Source: an uncultured Clostridia bacterium
GTDB taxonomy: Bacteria > Bacillota > Clostridia > Oscillospirales > Acutalibacteraceae
DNA: 61,826 bases
Reading direction: 5' to 3'
Assembly (NCBI GenBank): GCA_944383495.1
Contig: CALWPT010000016.1
Location: 1 to 61,826 of the forward strand
This document shows positions 25,172 to 34,286 of the stretch, in pieces. The position numbers and the translations under genes are program-made. Position 1 is the first letter of the stretch, and every line of letters starts with the position of its first letter. The notes under the pieces were generated by a model. The model worked only from the letters and a program-made list of their open reading frames with translations, made no database searches and was not told where the DNA came from.

Positions 25172-26191
25172 ATGAAGACCCGGATATTGAAAGAAACGGA
25201 AATGAAAGAAGCGGCAAGGATTCTGGAAAACGGGGGCCTTGTGGCGATCCCCACGGAGACGGTGTACGGTCTTGCTGCCAACGCCCTGAACGAGGGGGCC
25301 GTGGCGCGCATTTTCCAGGTGAAGGGGCGCGCGCAGGACAATCCGCTGATCGTGCACATCAGTGAAATGTCCATGCTGCCGCCGCTTCTTTCGGACATAC
25401 CAAAAAAAGCGCAGACGCTGGCAAAAGCGTTTTGGCCCGGCCCGCTGACCATGGTTTTGCCACGCTCCCCGCTGGTTCCGGCTATCGTCAGCGCCGGGTT
25501 AGACACGGTGGCGGTACGTATGCCATCCCATCCCCTGGCCCGGGCGGTTATTTCCTGCTGCGGCCTTCCCTTGGCGGCGCCGTCCGCCAACCGGTCGGGC
25601 AGCCCCAGCCCCACCTGCGCGGCCCATGTGCTGCTGGACCTGAAGGGGAAAATTCCCGCCGTGCTGGACGGGGGGGATTGCGCTGTGGGCGTGGAATCCA
25701 CGGTGGTTTCTTTGTGCGGCAGCCGGCCCCGCCTTTTGCGTCCCGGCGGCGTGACGGCAGAACAGCTCCGGGAGGCGTTGGGGGACTTAGAGGTGGCCTC
25801 CGGCGTTCTGCATCCTCTTTCTCCCGGGGAACGGCCCGCTTCTCCGGGCATGAAATACAAGCATTACGCGCCCAGGGCCGAAGTCACCCTGGTCAAGGGA
25901 AGCCGGGAGGCCTTTGCCCGCTACCTGGCCCAGCATGCTGGGCCAGGGGTGTTTGCCCTTTGCTTTTCGGGGGATGGCGAAGGCCTACCCGTTCCTTACG
26001 TATCCTACGGAGCCGAAAACGATGCAAAAACGCAGGCAAAGGCTCTTTTTGCCGCCCTGCGGGAGTTGGACCGGCTGGGCGCTCAGACTGTATACGCCCG
26101 CTGTCCCCATGAAGAGGGGATGGGTCTGGCTGTGTTGAACCGGATGCTTCGCGCCGCCGCCTTCCGGGTGGTGGAGGCGGAAAAGCCATAA
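25172..26191 (+). CDS. ywlC: L-threonylcarbamoyladenylate synthase (Sua5/YwlC)
   Basis: In this 339-residue enzyme, residues 1-200 form the YrdC/TsaC domain (GGLVAIPTETVYGLAANA, KGRAQDNPLIVHIS, WPGPLTMVL, APSANRSGSPSPT). A linker (SPGMKYKHYAPRAEV) leads into the C-terminal Sua5 domain, so it is the long form. It makes threonylcarbamoyl-AMP for the t6A37 modification of ANN-reading tRNAs. It starts 4 bases after prfA and lies in an operon with translation and housekeeping genes. Confidence 0.95.
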   Translation: MKTRILKETEMKEAARILENGGLVAIPTETVYGLAANALNEGAVARIFQVKGRAQDNPLIVHISEMSMLPPLLSDIPKKAQTLAKAFWPGPLTMVLPRSPLVPAIVSAGLDTVAVRMPSHPLARAVISCCGLPLAAPSANRSGSPSPTCAAHVLLDLKGKIPAVLDGGDCAVGVESTVVSLCGSRPRLLRPGGVTAEQLREALGDLEVASGVLHPLSPGERPASPGMKYKHYAPRAEVTLVKGSREAFARYLAQHAGPGVFALCFSGDGEGLPVPYVSYGAENDAKTQAKALFAALRELDRLGAQTVYARCPHEEGMGLAVLNRMLRAAAFRVVEAEKP

Positions 26192-26219
26192 GGGATGAAC
26201 CAGGAAGGGGGTGCGCGCT

Positions 26220-26828
26220 GTGAATCGTCTATATGTCGTGGGACTGACCGGCCCCACCGGGGCGGGAAAATCCACCGTTGCCACCCTATTTGCAAGGGAG
26301 GGCGTTCCCGTTCTGGACGCGGACGGGGTCGCCCGGCAGGTTACTGCCGTTGGGTCGCCTGTACTGGAGCGGCTGGCAGGGGTGTTTGGGAGGGATATTC
26401 TTAACCCGGATGGGGCCCTTTGCCGCAAAATCCTGGCCGCCCGTGCCTTTGCAGCACCGCAGGCCACCAAACGGCTCAATGAAATAACCCATCCCGCGAT
26501 CCTCTCTTTGATCCGGGATGCGCTCTCCCAATTGGAGGCAGAGGGGGAACGGCTTGCGGTACTGGACGCGCCGCAGCTGTTTGAAAGCGGCGCCCAGGCT
26601 TTGTGCGGCGAAGTGATTGCGGTGCTGGCCGCGCCGGAAACCCGGCTGGTTCGGATCATGGAGCGGGACGGGATTTCAAAAGCCATGGCCTGGGAGCGGA
26701 TCAAGGCCCAGCCAAAGGACGAGTTTTATCAAAAGGCGAACCGAATTTTGCGCAACGACGGCGACCTTCCCGCTTTTGAACGCGCCGCCCGGCAGCTGGT
26801 AGAGGAAATAAAGGAGCGCCGGATATGA
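26220..26828 (+). CDS. coaE: Dephospho-CoA kinase
   Basis: This 202-residue kinase phosphorylates the 3' hydroxyl of dephospho-CoA, the last step of coenzyme A synthesis. The Walker A motif is GPTGAGKST; VLDADGVARQV and LNEITHPAI are family motifs. The start is taken as the GTG at 26220, 8 bases after GGAAGGGGG; an in-frame GTG at 26211 lies too close to that site. It ends in an ATGA overlap with the transglycosylase gene, the usual neighbour in Clostridia. Confidence 0.93.
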   Translation: MNRLYVVGLTGPTGAGKSTVATLFAREGVPVLDADGVARQVTAVGSPVLERLAGVFGRDILNPDGALCRKILAARAFAAPQATKRLNEITHPAILSLIRDALSQLEAEGERLAVLDAPQLFESGAQALCGEVIAVLAAPETRLVRIMERDGISKAMAWERIKAQPKDEFYQKANRILRNDGDLPAFERAARQLVEEIKERRI

Positions 26829-27400
26829 TGCGATTGGCCAAATTTGTCATATTGATTCTCGCGGCGGTTATACTATGCCGTATCGGATATTTGGGATACC
26901 GGCAGATTCTAAAGGAGCTATATCCCATGGACTACAGCGAGCTGGTAGACCGGTACGCCGCGGAAAATGAGCTTTCCCCGGCGCTGGTGTACGCGGTAAT
27001 TAAATGCGAAAGCTCCTTTCGAAACGACGCGGTCTCCTCCGTGGGAGCGCTGGGGCTGATGCAGATTACGCCCGCGACCTTTGAATGGGTACAGACCAAA
27101 ACAGGGGAAGATCTGGAGGTATCCGCGCTCAACGATCCCGAAACCAATATCCGGTATGGCTGCAGGCTTTTGTCCATGCATCTGTTAGAGTTTGGGGACG
27201 AACGGGTGGCCCTGGCGGCCTACCACGCGGGCCGGGGCCAGGTGAACGAATGGCTGAACGATCCCGAGGTGTCCAGCGGAGACGGGCGGCTGGATTCCAT
27301 CCCCTTCACGGACACGGAGCATTATGTCAAAAAGGTCATGAAAGCCAAGGAGCGATATTTGGATTTATATAAGGAGGAACTGTCAAATGGCAACGGTTGA
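26825..27400 (+). CDS. Membrane-anchored lytic transglycosylase (SLT domain)
   Basis: The 191-residue protein has an N-terminal membrane anchor (residues 5-22, AKFVILILAAVILC). A goose-type/Slt lysozyme domain follows: catalytic Glu in VIKCESSFRNDAVSS, GALGLMQITPATFEW, and NIRYGCRLL, ALAAYHAGRGQVNEWL. It cleaves peptidoglycan glycan strands outside the membrane. It is coupled to coaE by a 4-base overlap and overlaps the peptidase gene by 14 bases. Confidence 0.93.
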   Translation: MMRLAKFVILILAAVILCRIGYLGYRQILKELYPMDYSELVDRYAAENELSPALVYAVIKCESSFRNDAVSSVGALGLMQITPATFEWVQTKTGEDLEVSALNDPETNIRYGCRLLSMHLLEFGDERVALAAYHAGRGQVNEWLNDPEVSSGDGRLDSIPFTDTEHYVKKVMKAKERYLDLYKEELSNGNG

Positions 27401-28802
27401 AACGAAAAGCAAATCAGAGGCGCTGAAGGAATCCCTGTTTTTGCAGCATAAGAACGGCTGCCTGACCGCGGACGACGGCTTTCTGCGGGAAGCCGAGACC
27501 TTTTGCGAAGGGTATAAGGATTTTTTAAACAAGGGCAAAACCGAGCGTCTGGCGGCTGCCCAGGCCGCGCAGCTGTGTGAGGAGCACGGCTTTGTTCCCT
27601 TTGACCGGAATGAAGCCTACGCCCCCGGAGACAAGGTTTATGTTCTGCACCGAAACAAGTCCCTCATTGCCGCGGTAATCGGTACAGAACCCATTGCCAA
27701 CGGCGTCAACCTGGTGGCGGCCCATATCGACTCGCCCCGCATCGACCTGAAGCCCAATCCGTTGTATGAGGACGCGGAGCTTGCGCTGTGCAAGACCCAC
27801 TACTACGGCGGGATCAAAAAATACCAGTGGACGGCTCTTCCCTTGTCGCTGCACGGCGTGGTGGTCAAAGCCGGCGGGGAAAAGCTCGAGGTTCATTTGG
27901 GGGACCAAGAGGGCGAGCCCCGGTTTGTCATTAACGACCTGCTGCCGCATTTGGCCACCGAGCAGGTTAAGCGCACGCTGAACGAGGGCGTTAAGGGCGA
28001 GGAACTGAACGTGCTGGTGGGCTCCTATCCTTTCCGGGATGATAAGGGCAGCGAGCTGATTAAATTAAATATCCTGAAGCTGCTTCATGAAAAGTACGGC
28101 ATGGTGGAAAAGGATTTTCTCTCCGCTGAGCTGGAACTGGTTCCCGCCCATGCCGCCTGCGACGTGGGCTTTGACCGGTCGATGGTGGGCGGCTACGGGC
28201 AGGACGACCGGGTTTGCGCCTATCCCGGACTGATGGCGCTTCTGCATACGGACACGCCCAAGCGCACTGCCGTCACTATACTTGCCGACCGGGAGGAAAT
28301 CGGCTCTGAGGGGAACACAGGGCTGAATTCCAGCTTCCTGCCGTATTTTATTGACGATTTGGCGGCGGTGCAGGGTACGAAGGGACGCCATGTGCTGTCA
28401 CGCTCGGTCTGCCTGTCTGCGGATGTCAACGCAGCGTTCGATCCCACCTTTCCGGATGTTCTGGATAAGCGGAACGCCTCCTTCCTTAACCACGGCGTGG
28501 CGCTGATGAAGTATACAGGCTCCCGTGGCAAAAGCGGCACGTCGGACGCCTCTGCCGAGCTGATGGGCAGGGTGAGGAGCATTCTTGACGGGGCGGGGCT
28601 GTCCTGGCAGGTGACAGAACTTGGAAAGGTGGATCTGGGCGGCGGCGGAACGGTCGCCATGTTTTTGGCCAATTTGGATATTGACGTGGTGGATATCGGG
28701 GTTCCCGTTCTGTCCATGCATTCTCCCTTTGAGGTGACGGGAAAATTTGATATTTACACCGCTTATAAAGCCTTTTGCGCTTTTTTCGCCGCAGAATTAT
28801 GA
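27387..28802 (+). CDS. M18 family zinc aminopeptidase
   Basis: This 471-residue cytosolic metallopeptidase has the M18 motifs AAHIDSPRIDLKPNP (metal His and Asp), LADREEIGSEGNTG (catalytic and bridging Glu), SADVNAAFDPTF and the C-terminal PVLSMHSPFEV with metal His. It forms dodecamers that trim N-terminal residues from peptides. The start overlaps the transglycosylase gene by 14 bases, behind AAGGAGG. It is the last gene of the operon begun by DUF951, and a strong hairpin follows. Confidence 0.92.
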   Translation: MATVETKSKSEALKESLFLQHKNGCLTADDGFLREAETFCEGYKDFLNKGKTERLAAAQAAQLCEEHGFVPFDRNEAYAPGDKVYVLHRNKSLIAAVIGTEPIANGVNLVAAHIDSPRIDLKPNPLYEDAELALCKTHYYGGIKKYQWTALPLSLHGVVVKAGGEKLEVHLGDQEGEPRFVINDLLPHLATEQVKRTLNEGVKGEELNVLVGSYPFRDDKGSELIKLNILKLLHEKYGMVEKDFLSAELELVPAHAACDVGFDRSMVGGYGQDDRVCAYPGLMALLHTDTPKRTAVTILADREEIGSEGNTGLNSSFLPYFIDDLAAVQGTKGRHVLSRSVCLSADVNAAFDPTFPDVLDKRNASFLNHGVALMKYTGSRGKSGTSDASAELMGRVRSILDGAGLSWQVTELGKVDLGGGGTVAMFLANLDIDVVDIGVPVLSMHSPFEVTGKFDIYTAYKAFCAFFAAEL

Positions 28803-28885
28803 AGGATTGTGAAAACAGGAAGCAGGGCGGCCGCGGGCTTGCATAGAAACAAAAACGCCTTAGCGCCGCCAAGAAGCATATGGTT

Positions 28886-28931
28886 AAAGCCCGGTGCGCA
28901 CCGGCAGTATTGCCGGTGCGCGCCGGGCTTT
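28886..28931. terminator. Bidirectional terminator
   Basis: AAAGCCCGG(T)GCGCACCGGCA and its near-complement surround GTAT, with A-run and T-run flanks. The convergent amidase gene ends inside the right arm: its stop is at 28930-28932. Confidence 0.85.
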
Positions 28932-29412
28932 ACCAGGTCCGCACGCCGCCAATGTGAAGAAAGCGGGCAGCTCCAAAGTCATAGGAGGACAGCGGTCTGT
29001 CCAATACATCATATGTATGCGCTGCTACAAGAATCGTAGGCGTTACGGCTGTGATAACGGGGGAATGATAAAAATTTCCGCTTTCTGTTCCCAGCTGCAC
29101 AATATCACCGGGCTTTGCCTCCTCCTGCGACACGATGCGCCCGTAAGGGCCGACGGATTGGTTGTTCATAAGAAACTTGCAGAGATATTCAACGCCGCTC
29201 CATGCGGCGGCGCGGTCAGAGAGGGAACGATAATACCATCCTGTAACCGGGGTGAAGTTCATGATTCCCGCGCCTGCAAAAATACATTGGGAAGCAAAAT
29301 TGGTGCAGTCCCCTCCAATATTTTCAAAATCATAGTAAGCGCGGTTTCGATCCAGCGCCCATTTACGCGCATAGGCCACGGCGGCGATTCTATTATAAGG
29401 TATCTCTTGCAT
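28930..29412 (-). CDS. Putative amidase-like protein (amidase_6 domain)
   Basis: The protein has 160 residues from the ATG at 29412, behind AGGAGG; a longer open frame lacks a start signal. Nearly the whole length matches the amidase_6 pattern: YNRIAAVAYARKWAL, GGDCTNFASQCIFAG with the Cys, and a His-containing C-terminal part (YHSPVITAV and AAHTYD). No signal peptide is visible. Members are presumed cell-wall or spore-wall amidases; the substrate is unknown. It is transcribed against the M18 gene and away from potA. Confidence 0.82.
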   Translation of the reverse strand: MQEIPYNRIAAVAYARKWALDRNRAYYDFENIGGDCTNFASQCIFAGAGIMNFTPVTGWYYRSLSDRAAAWSGVEYLCKFLMNNQSVGPYGRIVSQEEAKPGDIVQLGTESGNFYHSPVITAVTPTILVAAHTYDVLDRPLSSYDFGAARFLHIGGVRTW

Positions 29413-29550
29413 AGGCGCCTCCTTTTTTATTATGCTATGCCGCAAGCCCGACATAGGTTCGCAGCAGTGAGAAAACAGAAATATCAATTGCGAATCCCTC
29501 TTACCGGCCGTTTTTCTGCCGCAGGAGCCGCGTTTGCTGTTAAAAACTTC

Positions 29551-29579
29551 TTGCGTCATGGAAAAAATTAGGGTATAAT
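29551..29579 (+). promoter_or_regulatory. Promoter of potABCD
   Basis: TTGCGT (29551-29556), 17 bases, TATAAT (29574-29579), 36 bases before the potA start. No riboswitch-like leader fits in the short 5' region. Confidence 0.7.
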
Positions 29580-29615
29580 AAATTGGTTTTCGGAAAATGG
29601 AAGGAGTGTGCGGCG

Positions 29616-30686
29616 TTGGAACCGATTTTGGCCCTGCGTGGGATACGAAAAGCTTTTTCTGGCCAAGCGATCCTAAAGGGAATCGACCTGTCGGTGGAGC
29701 AGGGCGGATTCGTGACTCTGCTGGGTCCTTCCGGCTGCGGAAAAACCACTCTTTTACGCATCATTTCCGGGCTTTTGCGCCCTGAGGAGGGAAAGGTCTT
29801 TTTTCGGGGAGAGGATATTACCGCCCTGCCTCCGGAAAAGCGGAATTTTACGACGGTGTTTCAAGGATACTCCCTTTTTCCCCATATGAATGTGGCCCAA
29901 AACGTCGCCTATGGGCTGAAGCTTCGCCGGATTCCCGTACCGGAGCGAAGGGAACGGGTCGCGCAGACGCTGCGCATGGTTCGCATGGAGGGCATGGAAA
30001 AGCGAAGGGTGACGCAGCTGTCCGGCGGGCAGCAGCAGCGGGTGGCCATTGCCCGCGCAGTGGTATTGAACCCAGACGTTTTGCTGCTGGATGAGCCTTT
30101 AGGCGCGCTGGATCTAAAGCTGCGCCGGGAGATGCAGGCCGAGCTGAAGGAACTGGCAAGCCGGCTGCGCCTGAGCTGTGTTTACATCACCCATGACCAG
30201 GAGGAGGCCCTCAATCTTTCTACTAAGATCATCGTCATGAACGAGGGGAAAATCATGCAAACGGGGACGCCCGACGAGGTTTTCAACCACCCGGCCAACC
30301 GTTTCACGGCGGATTTTATCGGGGATTCCAACCTATATGAGGGAACGGTGGAAAAAACGCGGGATGGGGTATGCGCTGTGACCCTTCCCTTTGGGACGGT
30401 GTTTGCCGCGGATCAGGGCTTCGCCGCGGGACAGAAGGTGGGGGTTTGCATCCGACCGGACGATGTGGAACTGGAGAAAAGCTCGGCGGCGGGCAGCTTT
30501 TGCCGGGGTGTGGTGGAAAGCCGGGCCTATTTTGGCTCAGTGGAAAAAACCACCGTCCGGCTTGCGGACGGCGGCGTCATCCATTCCAACCGCCGCAGCG
30601 CCGGGGAACAGCCCGCCGTGGGGGACGAGGTCTGCGTAGGCGTCAGCCCCTCCCGAGTGGCCCTGTTCCGGGAGGAAAGGGTATGA
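29616..30686 (+). CDS. potA: Spermidine/putrescine ABC transporter, ATPase PotA
   Basis: The 356-residue ATPase starts at a TTG (29616), 9 bases after GGAG. Motifs: Walker A GPSGCGKTT, Q-loop FQGYSLFPHM, signature LSGGQQQR, Walker B VLLLDEPLGALD and switch His in YITHDQEEAL. The last 110 residues form the TOBE regulatory domain (GVCIRPDDVELEK). It powers uptake through PotB/PotC and ends in an ATGA overlap with potB. Confidence 0.93.
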   Translation: MEPILALRGIRKAFSGQAILKGIDLSVEQGGFVTLLGPSGCGKTTLLRIISGLLRPEEGKVFFRGEDITALPPEKRNFTTVFQGYSLFPHMNVAQNVAYGLKLRRIPVPERRERVAQTLRMVRMEGMEKRRVTQLSGGQQQRVAIARAVVLNPDVLLLDEPLGALDLKLRREMQAELKELASRLRLSCVYITHDQEEALNLSTKIIVMNEGKIMQTGTPDEVFNHPANRFTADFIGDSNLYEGTVEKTRDGVCAVTLPFGTVFAADQGFAAGQKVGVCIRPDDVELEKSSAAGSFCRGVVESRAYFGSVEKTTVRLADGGVIHSNRRSAGEQPAVGDEVCVGVSPSRVALFREERV

Positions 30687-31531
30687 AGCAGGAAAAATCC
30701 TTCCCGAAATTTTTGCTGCCCATGTACCTTTGGGCCGTGCTGCTGGTGGCCCTGCCCTTGGGGTACTTTATTTTTCTCAGCTTTTTAAAGCAGGATATGA
30801 CCTATGGGTTTACCCTTTCTTTTACACTGGACAATTATAAACGGATTTTTTCCGGTGACTATCAGGATATGATGCTTCGGTCGGTAGCGATTTCCGGGCT
30901 AACCACGCTTTTATGCTTTACCGTGGGGTATCCGTTTTCGTATATTATGTCAAGGCTGTCAGGCAGGGCCCGGTCGGTGGTCATGCTGTTGATCGTGATC
31001 CCTTTTTACACGAATTCGCTGCTGCGCACCACGGGGATCATCACCTTATTGTCCTCCAACGGCCTGATCAATACGCTGCTCACCCACTGGGGCTGGATCA
31101 AAGAGCCGCTCTCCCTGCTGTATACGCCGGGAGCAACGGTGGTGGGAATGGTGTATTCCCTGTTGCCCTTCATGATATTGCCCTGTTATTCCGTTTGTCA
31201 AAAGCTGGACCGGCAAACGGTGGAGGCGGCCCGGGATTTAGGAGCCTCTAGGGTTCGGAGCTTTTTCACCGTCACGCTGCCGCTGACTTTGCCGGGGATC
31301 CTGTCGGGCTGCGTGCTGACCTTTGTTCCCACCATCGGCATGTTTTTTATCTCCGACCTGCTGGGCGGGGCGCGGTCTTCCATGCTGGGCAACATTATCA
31401 ACCAGCAGATCAATGGCCGCAATCTCCCCTTTGCGGCGGCCCTGTCGGTGGTGATGCTGGCGATGGCGCTGCTTTTTATTGGAATTTACCGGGCCTTTTC
31501 CGGCAAAAGCGAGCTGGAGGGAATCGCGTAG
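30683..31531 (+). CDS. potB: Spermidine/putrescine ABC transporter permease PotB
   Basis: The 282-residue inner-membrane permease has about six membrane segments (first MYLWAVLLVALPLGYFIF). The EAA loop that contacts PotA reads EAARDLGASRVRSFFTVTLPL. The ATG at 30683 overlaps the potA stop and has GGAGG upstream; the frame is open further left only because it shadows potA. Family and operon place are diagnostic. Confidence 0.92.
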   Translation: MKQEKSFPKFLLPMYLWAVLLVALPLGYFIFLSFLKQDMTYGFTLSFTLDNYKRIFSGDYQDMMLRSVAISGLTTLLCFTVGYPFSYIMSRLSGRARSVVMLLIVIPFYTNSLLRTTGIITLLSSNGLINTLLTHWGWIKEPLSLLYTPGATVVGMVYSLLPFMILPCYSVCQKLDRQTVEAARDLGASRVRSFFTVTLPLTLPGILSGCVLTFVPTIGMFFISDLLGGARSSMLGNIINQQINGRNLPFAAALSVVMLAMALLFIGIYRAFSGKSELEGIA

Positions 31532-31617
31532 CGGACAAAACAGGAGATGCCTGCGGCCAAGGCTGCCGTAGGAACCGGTTTTTGAACGGTTGAACCTTAA
31601 ACAAAGGAGGGAAATGG

Positions 31618-32418
31618 ATGGAAAAGCCCAGTGTTTGGGGAAAGCTATATCTGGCGCTGATCCTTTTCCTTCTTTACCTGCCTATTTTAGTGGTGGCGGC
31701 CTATTCCTTTAACGCCGCCAGTTCGGGCGCTCAATGGACGGGGTTTACCCTTTCCTGGTATAAAAAGCTGCTGGAGGAAGGAAAATACACGCAGCCCCTT
31801 CTTCACTCAATTGAGCTGGGGCTGCTCTCCGCGTTTCTGGCGGGGGTAATCGGAACCGCGGCCGCCCTATCCGCCGCGACTCGGGCGTTCAAAACCAAAG
31901 GCGTCTTTGAAAGCCTGTCTATGCTTCCCATTATGATCCCAGAAATTATTTTGGGCATTTCCTTTATGTCCATGTTCGCCCTGGTGGGCCTGCGGGGAGG
32001 TATGCTTCCCCTGGTTTTGGCCCACACCACCTTTTGTATTCCTTATGTCTATATTATTGTCAAGGGCCGCATCCGGGATCTGGATCCCTCTGTGATCGAG
32101 GCGGCGCGGACATTGGGCGCCACAAAAATTCGAGCGTTCCTCACCGTGACCCTGCCCATCATTCTTCCGGCGGTGCTGTCGGGCTGCCTTTTGTCCTTTG
32201 CGATGTCCTTTGACGATGTGATTATTTCCTCCTATCTGCGAGGCCCTACCTCCGAACTGCTCCCAACCAAAATTTACGCGGCCTTGAAGCTAGGGGTAAC
32301 GCCAGACGTTAACGCCCTGTTTACCCTGATTCTGGGCGTGATGCTTTTGCTGGTGGCGACAATGGCTGTCACCCTCCAGATCCGAAAAATATTACAAAGA
32401 AAGGTCGATGCCCAATGA
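31618..32418 (+). CDS. potC: Spermidine/putrescine ABC transporter permease PotC
   Basis: The 266-residue second permease half has about six membrane segments (first LYLALILFLLYLPILVVAAYS) and EAA loop EAARTLGATKIRAFLTVTLPI. It lies 86 bases after potB, preceded by AAAGGAGGG, and ends in an ATGA overlap with potD. Confidence 0.92.
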   Translation: MEKPSVWGKLYLALILFLLYLPILVVAAYSFNAASSGAQWTGFTLSWYKKLLEEGKYTQPLLHSIELGLLSAFLAGVIGTAAALSAATRAFKTKGVFESLSMLPIMIPEIILGISFMSMFALVGLRGGMLPLVLAHTTFCIPYVYIIVKGRIRDLDPSVIEAARTLGATKIRAFLTVTLPIILPAVLSGCLLSFAMSFDDVIISSYLRGPTSELLPTKIYAALKLGVTPDVNALFTLILGVMLLLVATMAVTLQIRKILQRKVDAQ

Positions 32419-33479
32419 AACTTCCGATTCGAAAGCTTTTGAGCCTGTGCCTGCTTTTCTCCATGACGGCGGCTTTGCTGACCGGGTGCAGCGGCGGGAA
32501 AAAGCAGGTGAATGTCCTGACCTACGAGGGCTATATTCCCGATGAAATTATTGCCGATTACGAAGCCCGGGGCTACCAGGTGAATTACACCGCCGCCCAG
32601 ACCAACGAGCAAATGCTGGATCTTTTGCAGGCCGCCAAGGGCGGAACCTATGACATCGTCATTTGCGACGATTATATCATTCCCTCCATGATTGAATCTC
32701 AGGTGGCCGCCCAGCTGGATTACGGCAGGCTTTCCCATGCGGAAAACATTGATCCCCATTACCAAAGCCAGTTTTACGACGAAGAGAACCTATATTCCAT
32801 CCCCTATCTGGCGGGGTTTCCTTTGATCGTGTACGATCCCGCCCAGGTGGACTTTGAGATCAAGGGCTACGCCGATCTATGGGACAGCCGCCTGAAAAAT
32901 AAGCTGGTCATTCTGGATCAGTACCGGGTCATCCCCGGGATCACCCTATTGTCCATGGGCCAGTCCATGAACACCACCGACCAAGCTGTGCTGGCCCAAT
33001 GCCGGGAAAAGCTGCTGCAGCTGAAGCCCAACGTCAAGCTAATCGACGGCAGCACGCCCCACGTGGCCCTGATCAACGGCGACGCGGCGGCGGGCTTTGT
33101 GTTCACCTCGCAGGCCATGGAAGTGGTAAAACAACGCCCGGATTTCAAGGTGGTTTACCCGGAAGAGGGGTTGGGCTTCGGCGTCAGCTGTCTGATGATT
33201 GCCGCCAATGCCCCCCATATGGACGCGGCCTATGATTTTGTGAACTACCTGCTGGATGGGGAAGTGTCGGCCAAGGTGTCGGAATTGATCAATTATATCA
33301 ACTGCAACACGGCGGCGGAAGCTTACCTGTCGGCGGAATTTAAGGCCAATCCCGTGGTATATCCCCCTGACTCGGCCTTTCCCCCTGCCGCAAAGCGCGC
33401 TCCGGAAATCATTCAAACCGTGGACAATGAGACCAACCAAATCTACGACGAGATGTGGACGGCATTTAAAAACCAGTGA
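32415..33479 (+). CDS. potD: Spermidine/putrescine-binding lipoprotein PotD
   Basis: The 354-residue extracytoplasmic solute-binding protein has a lipoprotein signal with lipobox LLTGC at residues 22-26, so it is tethered to the membrane. It has the PotD fold: VNVLTYEGYIPDEI, YDIVICDDYIIPSMI, SIPYLAGFPLIVY, and AAYDFVNYLLDGEVSAKV near the C-terminus. It delivers polyamine to PotBC. Exact ligand preference cannot be read from the sequence. Confidence 0.93.
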   Translation: MKLPIRKLLSLCLLFSMTAALLTGCSGGKKQVNVLTYEGYIPDEIIADYEARGYQVNYTAAQTNEQMLDLLQAAKGGTYDIVICDDYIIPSMIESQVAAQLDYGRLSHAENIDPHYQSQFYDEENLYSIPYLAGFPLIVYDPAQVDFEIKGYADLWDSRLKNKLVILDQYRVIPGITLLSMGQSMNTTDQAVLAQCREKLLQLKPNVKLIDGSTPHVALINGDAAAGFVFTSQAMEVVKQRPDFKVVYPEEGLGFGVSCLMIAANAPHMDAAYDFVNYLLDGEVSAKVSELINYINCNTAAEAYLSAEFKANPVVYPPDSAFPPAAKRAPEIIQTVDNETNQIYDEMWTAFKNQ

Positions 33480-33536
33480 GATGAGGCCGAAAAAGGCCAT
33501 TAAGAAATTTGCAAGAAAACCGTAAGAAAATGTTTA

Positions 33537-33566
33537 TTGCGGCCGGGCTGTTTCATGCGGTATACT
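33537..33566 (+). promoter_or_regulatory. Promoter before 33646 gene
   Basis: TTGCGG (33537-33542), 18 bases, TATACT (33561-33566), 79 bases before the next ATG. Confidence 0.55.
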
Positions 33567-33645
33567 GCCACATGGAAAAGCCCGGGCCATCGCTTATTAA
33601 GAGCCGTTTTCCCAAGGCAAAGGCTGCAAAGAATAGGAGGAAGGT

Positions 33646-34212
33646 ATGAAAGGCTTCAATAAAATCAATCGGGGGCTGCTTTTAACCATTGTCATTCTCA
33701 TTGGGGTTGGAGCGTATTTAATGGCTTCGGCTTCCCGGCAAAGCGAGGTTAGGCCTGAAATTGAGCGGGTATGCAGAGCGTATGTGGAGGCGGAAACGCA
33801 GGCGTATTTGCTGCCGCAGCAATACCGCACCGTTTCTCCCAATATCCCAAAGGCCGCGCTGAACGACTATTTGGATGAAGCGGCAAACACCGTCTCGTCG
33901 TTTTATTCGGAGGATTCCTACGCGAAAAAGCAAAAAATTGAAGAAATTACCCAGGTATTAAAGAACCAGGCCCAAGGGCGCTCAGTGATCCTGCAATATG
34001 AAAGAACCATCCGGCGCTTTAAAGGATTTTATTTTGAGGGGAACACAGTGGAGGTCTCCCTTGACATGCGTATCGATTGCCAGGAATCCTCTAACGGCAG
34101 CATGCGGTTTGAAAGCAGCGATACCATTACCCTGCAAAAGGTGGGAGGGGACTGGAAAATAGCCGCTTCCGGATTGACCCAGCCGGGGTTTGGCGCCTTA
34201 GAGACCTGGTGA
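33646..34212 (+). CDS. Membrane-anchored protein of unknown function next to ABC-2 exporter
   Basis: The 188-residue protein has an N-terminal signal anchor (residues 10-27, GLLLTIVILIGVGAYLMA). The extracytoplasmic domain has a helical first half (IERVCRAYVEAETQAYL) and a beta-rich C-terminal half (GFYFEGNTVEVSLDMRIDC, DTITLQKVGGDWKIAASG) that resembles NTF2/SnoaL-like or lipoprotein-type small folds. I do not recognise the family. It precedes the ABC-2 transporter genes by 74 bases, separated by a hairpin, and may be a periplasmic accessory part. Confidence 0.65.
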   Translation: MKGFNKINRGLLLTIVILIGVGAYLMASASRQSEVRPEIERVCRAYVEAETQAYLLPQQYRTVSPNIPKAALNDYLDEAANTVSSFYSEDSYAKKQKIEEITQVLKNQAQGRSVILQYERTIRRFKGFYFEGNTVEVSLDMRIDCQESSNGSMRFESSDTITLQKVGGDWKIAASGLTQPGFGALETW

Positions 34213-34254
34213 CCACTCCCAAAACAGTTAGCAGGACAAAAACAACGAAAGGAG

Positions 34255-34277
34255 TTATGCTTCCCCTGGAAGCATAA
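34255..34277 (+). promoter_or_regulatory. Hairpin in the leader of the ABC-2 exporter genes
   Basis: TTATGCTTCC-CCT-GGAAGCATAA is a perfect 10-bp stem with a 3-base loop. Its 3' arm abuts and partly covers the AAGGG ribosome site of the ATPase gene. Inside it, AAAGGAG then ATG CTT CCC CTG GAA GCA TAA reads as a possible six-residue leader peptide (MLPLEA). It could be an operator or a translational switch. Confidence 0.4.
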
Positions 34278-34286
34278 GGGATTCAT

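Noticed and set aside
26220..28802. Long antisense open frames opposite coaE, slt and the M18 gene
   Set aside because: They mirror high-GC coding sequence and have no independent start signals or domain patterns.
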